A stretch of 13,853 nucleotides of DNA, from contig JANMQT010000034.1 of NCBI GenBank assembly GCA_031370675.1, positions 1-13,853 on the forward strand, in the 5' to 3' direction. Origin of the DNA: SZAS-18 sp031370675 (GTDB lineage: Bacteria; Verrucomicrobiota; Verrucomicrobiia; Chthoniobacterales; SZAS-18). A model generated the notes under the pieces. It was not told where the DNA came from. It did not search any database and saw only the letters and a program-made list of their open reading frames with translations. Below are positions 13,404 to 13,853 of this stretch, in pieces. Position 1 is the first letter of the stretch, and each line of letters starts with the position of its first letter. The position numbers and the translations under genes are program-made.

Positions 13404-13853
13404 ATGAGCGCCGCGCCCGCCGCCCTCCGCGCCTTGCTGGGCAATGCGATCGACTATGCGGGGTTGTTTCCCCCCGCGAGCCTGCCCCTCGAGCAGGCCC
13501 TGCGCAACCAGGCGGCTTACGTCGGCAGCGCCGACGCCTGGATGCTCGGCGCCTTCGTGCTGCCCGTGGCGCAATTTGACGCGGCCGCCCCGTTTTTTTC
13601 CCTTTTCGATCCCGCCCGTCCCCTCCGCGTCTCCGCGCTGGGCCCGAAGTCGGAAAACGCCGACGCCTTTCGCCAGCAGGTCGGTGAAATCGTCGCCGCC
13701 CTGCAACATTGCGAAACCGCGCACGGTGCCCGCGTCCGGTTTGAGCAGGTGGAGATGCCCCTTCCCCCGGACGCCGATGCCGACTTGCTGCGCGACGCCA
13801 GCGCGGCGTTTTCTGACGCCCGCGTCCGGCTGTTTTGGGAAACGCCCGCCGCC
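13404..13853 (+). CDS. Conserved protein of unknown function, 3' end cut by window
   Basis: The frame opens at an ATG 26 bases after the hmgA stop and stays open for 150 codons to the window end. It begins MSAAPAALRALLGNAIDYAG, followed by LFPPASLPLEQAL and AYVGSADAWMLGAFVLPVAQ (about residues 38-57). I recall similar 'IDYAGLFPPA...AWMLGRFVVPA' proteins of about 300 residues in other bacteria, always without an assigned function. No signal peptide or membrane helix is seen. Placement right behind hmgA on the same strand suggests a link with the homogentisate pathway or simply co-transcription. The antisense frame at 13293-13724 has no family resemblance and is discounted. Confidence 0.72.
   Translation, partial: MSAAPAALRALLGNAIDYAGLFPPASLPLEQALRNQAAYVGSADAWMLGAFVLPVAQFDAAAPFFSLFDPARPLRVSALGPKSENADAFRQQVGEIVAALQHCETAHGARVRFEQVEMPLPPDADADLLRDASAAFSDARVRLFWETPAA

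Overview
The window is GC-rich and densely coded, with 14 recognised protein genes (both end genes are cut by the window edge), one riboswitch, one strong intrinsic terminator and two inverted-repeat elements. No rRNA, tRNA, transposase, phage gene or CRISPR array was found. Several starts lack a clear Shine-Dalgarno sequence. The hppD-hmgA gap holds a CACGAAT-type palindrome of a sort I recall as common in Verrucomicrobiota. Together with the gene content this suggests a free-living Verrucomicrobiota bacterium, perhaps Opitutaceae. That placement is inference from memory, not a search.

Layout. (1) 1-3340, plus strand: the C-terminal two thirds of an FdhF/YdeP-type molybdopterin oxidoreductase, an OFA-family (oxalate/formate antiporter-like) MFS transporter, and a 51-residue one-helix protein just behind it that is probably the transporter's small subunit. 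A textbook terminator at 3362-3401 closes the unit. (2) 3341-3680: gene-free, holding a MITE/REP-like inverted repeat and small hairpins. (3) 6270-3681, minus strand: a probable operon of an ArsR-type repressor, a small exported protein with a DUF4920-like look, a MacB/LolE-type permease and its LolD-type ATPase. The last three overlap by 4 and 8 bases. A divergent MFS exporter (6386-7582) shares the 115-base control region with arsR. (4) 7749-9814, plus strand: a fluoride riboswitch followed by crcB/fluC, a DUF190 PII-like gene and a CPA2 cation:proton antiporter, spaced by 3 and 1 bases. This is a fluoride-resistance operon. (5) 10775-9846, minus strand: a protein with a Schlafen/AlbA_2-like N-terminal domain. 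(6) 10992-end, plus strand: tyrosine/homogentisate catabolism. 4-hydroxyphenylpyruvate dioxygenase makes homogentisate and homogentisate 1,2-dioxygenase opens its ring. A gene of unknown function follows and runs off the end.

The best-supported regulatory feature is the fluoride switch. The same ACTCC segment can pair either with a GGAGT inside the aptamer or with a second GGAGT that holds the crcB ribosome-binding site and forms a terminator stem. The least understood items are the OFA small subunit, the ArsR-controlled ABC operon without a visible adaptor protein, the AlbA_2-like protein, the phased palindrome between hppD and hmgA, and the unknown gene after hmgA.
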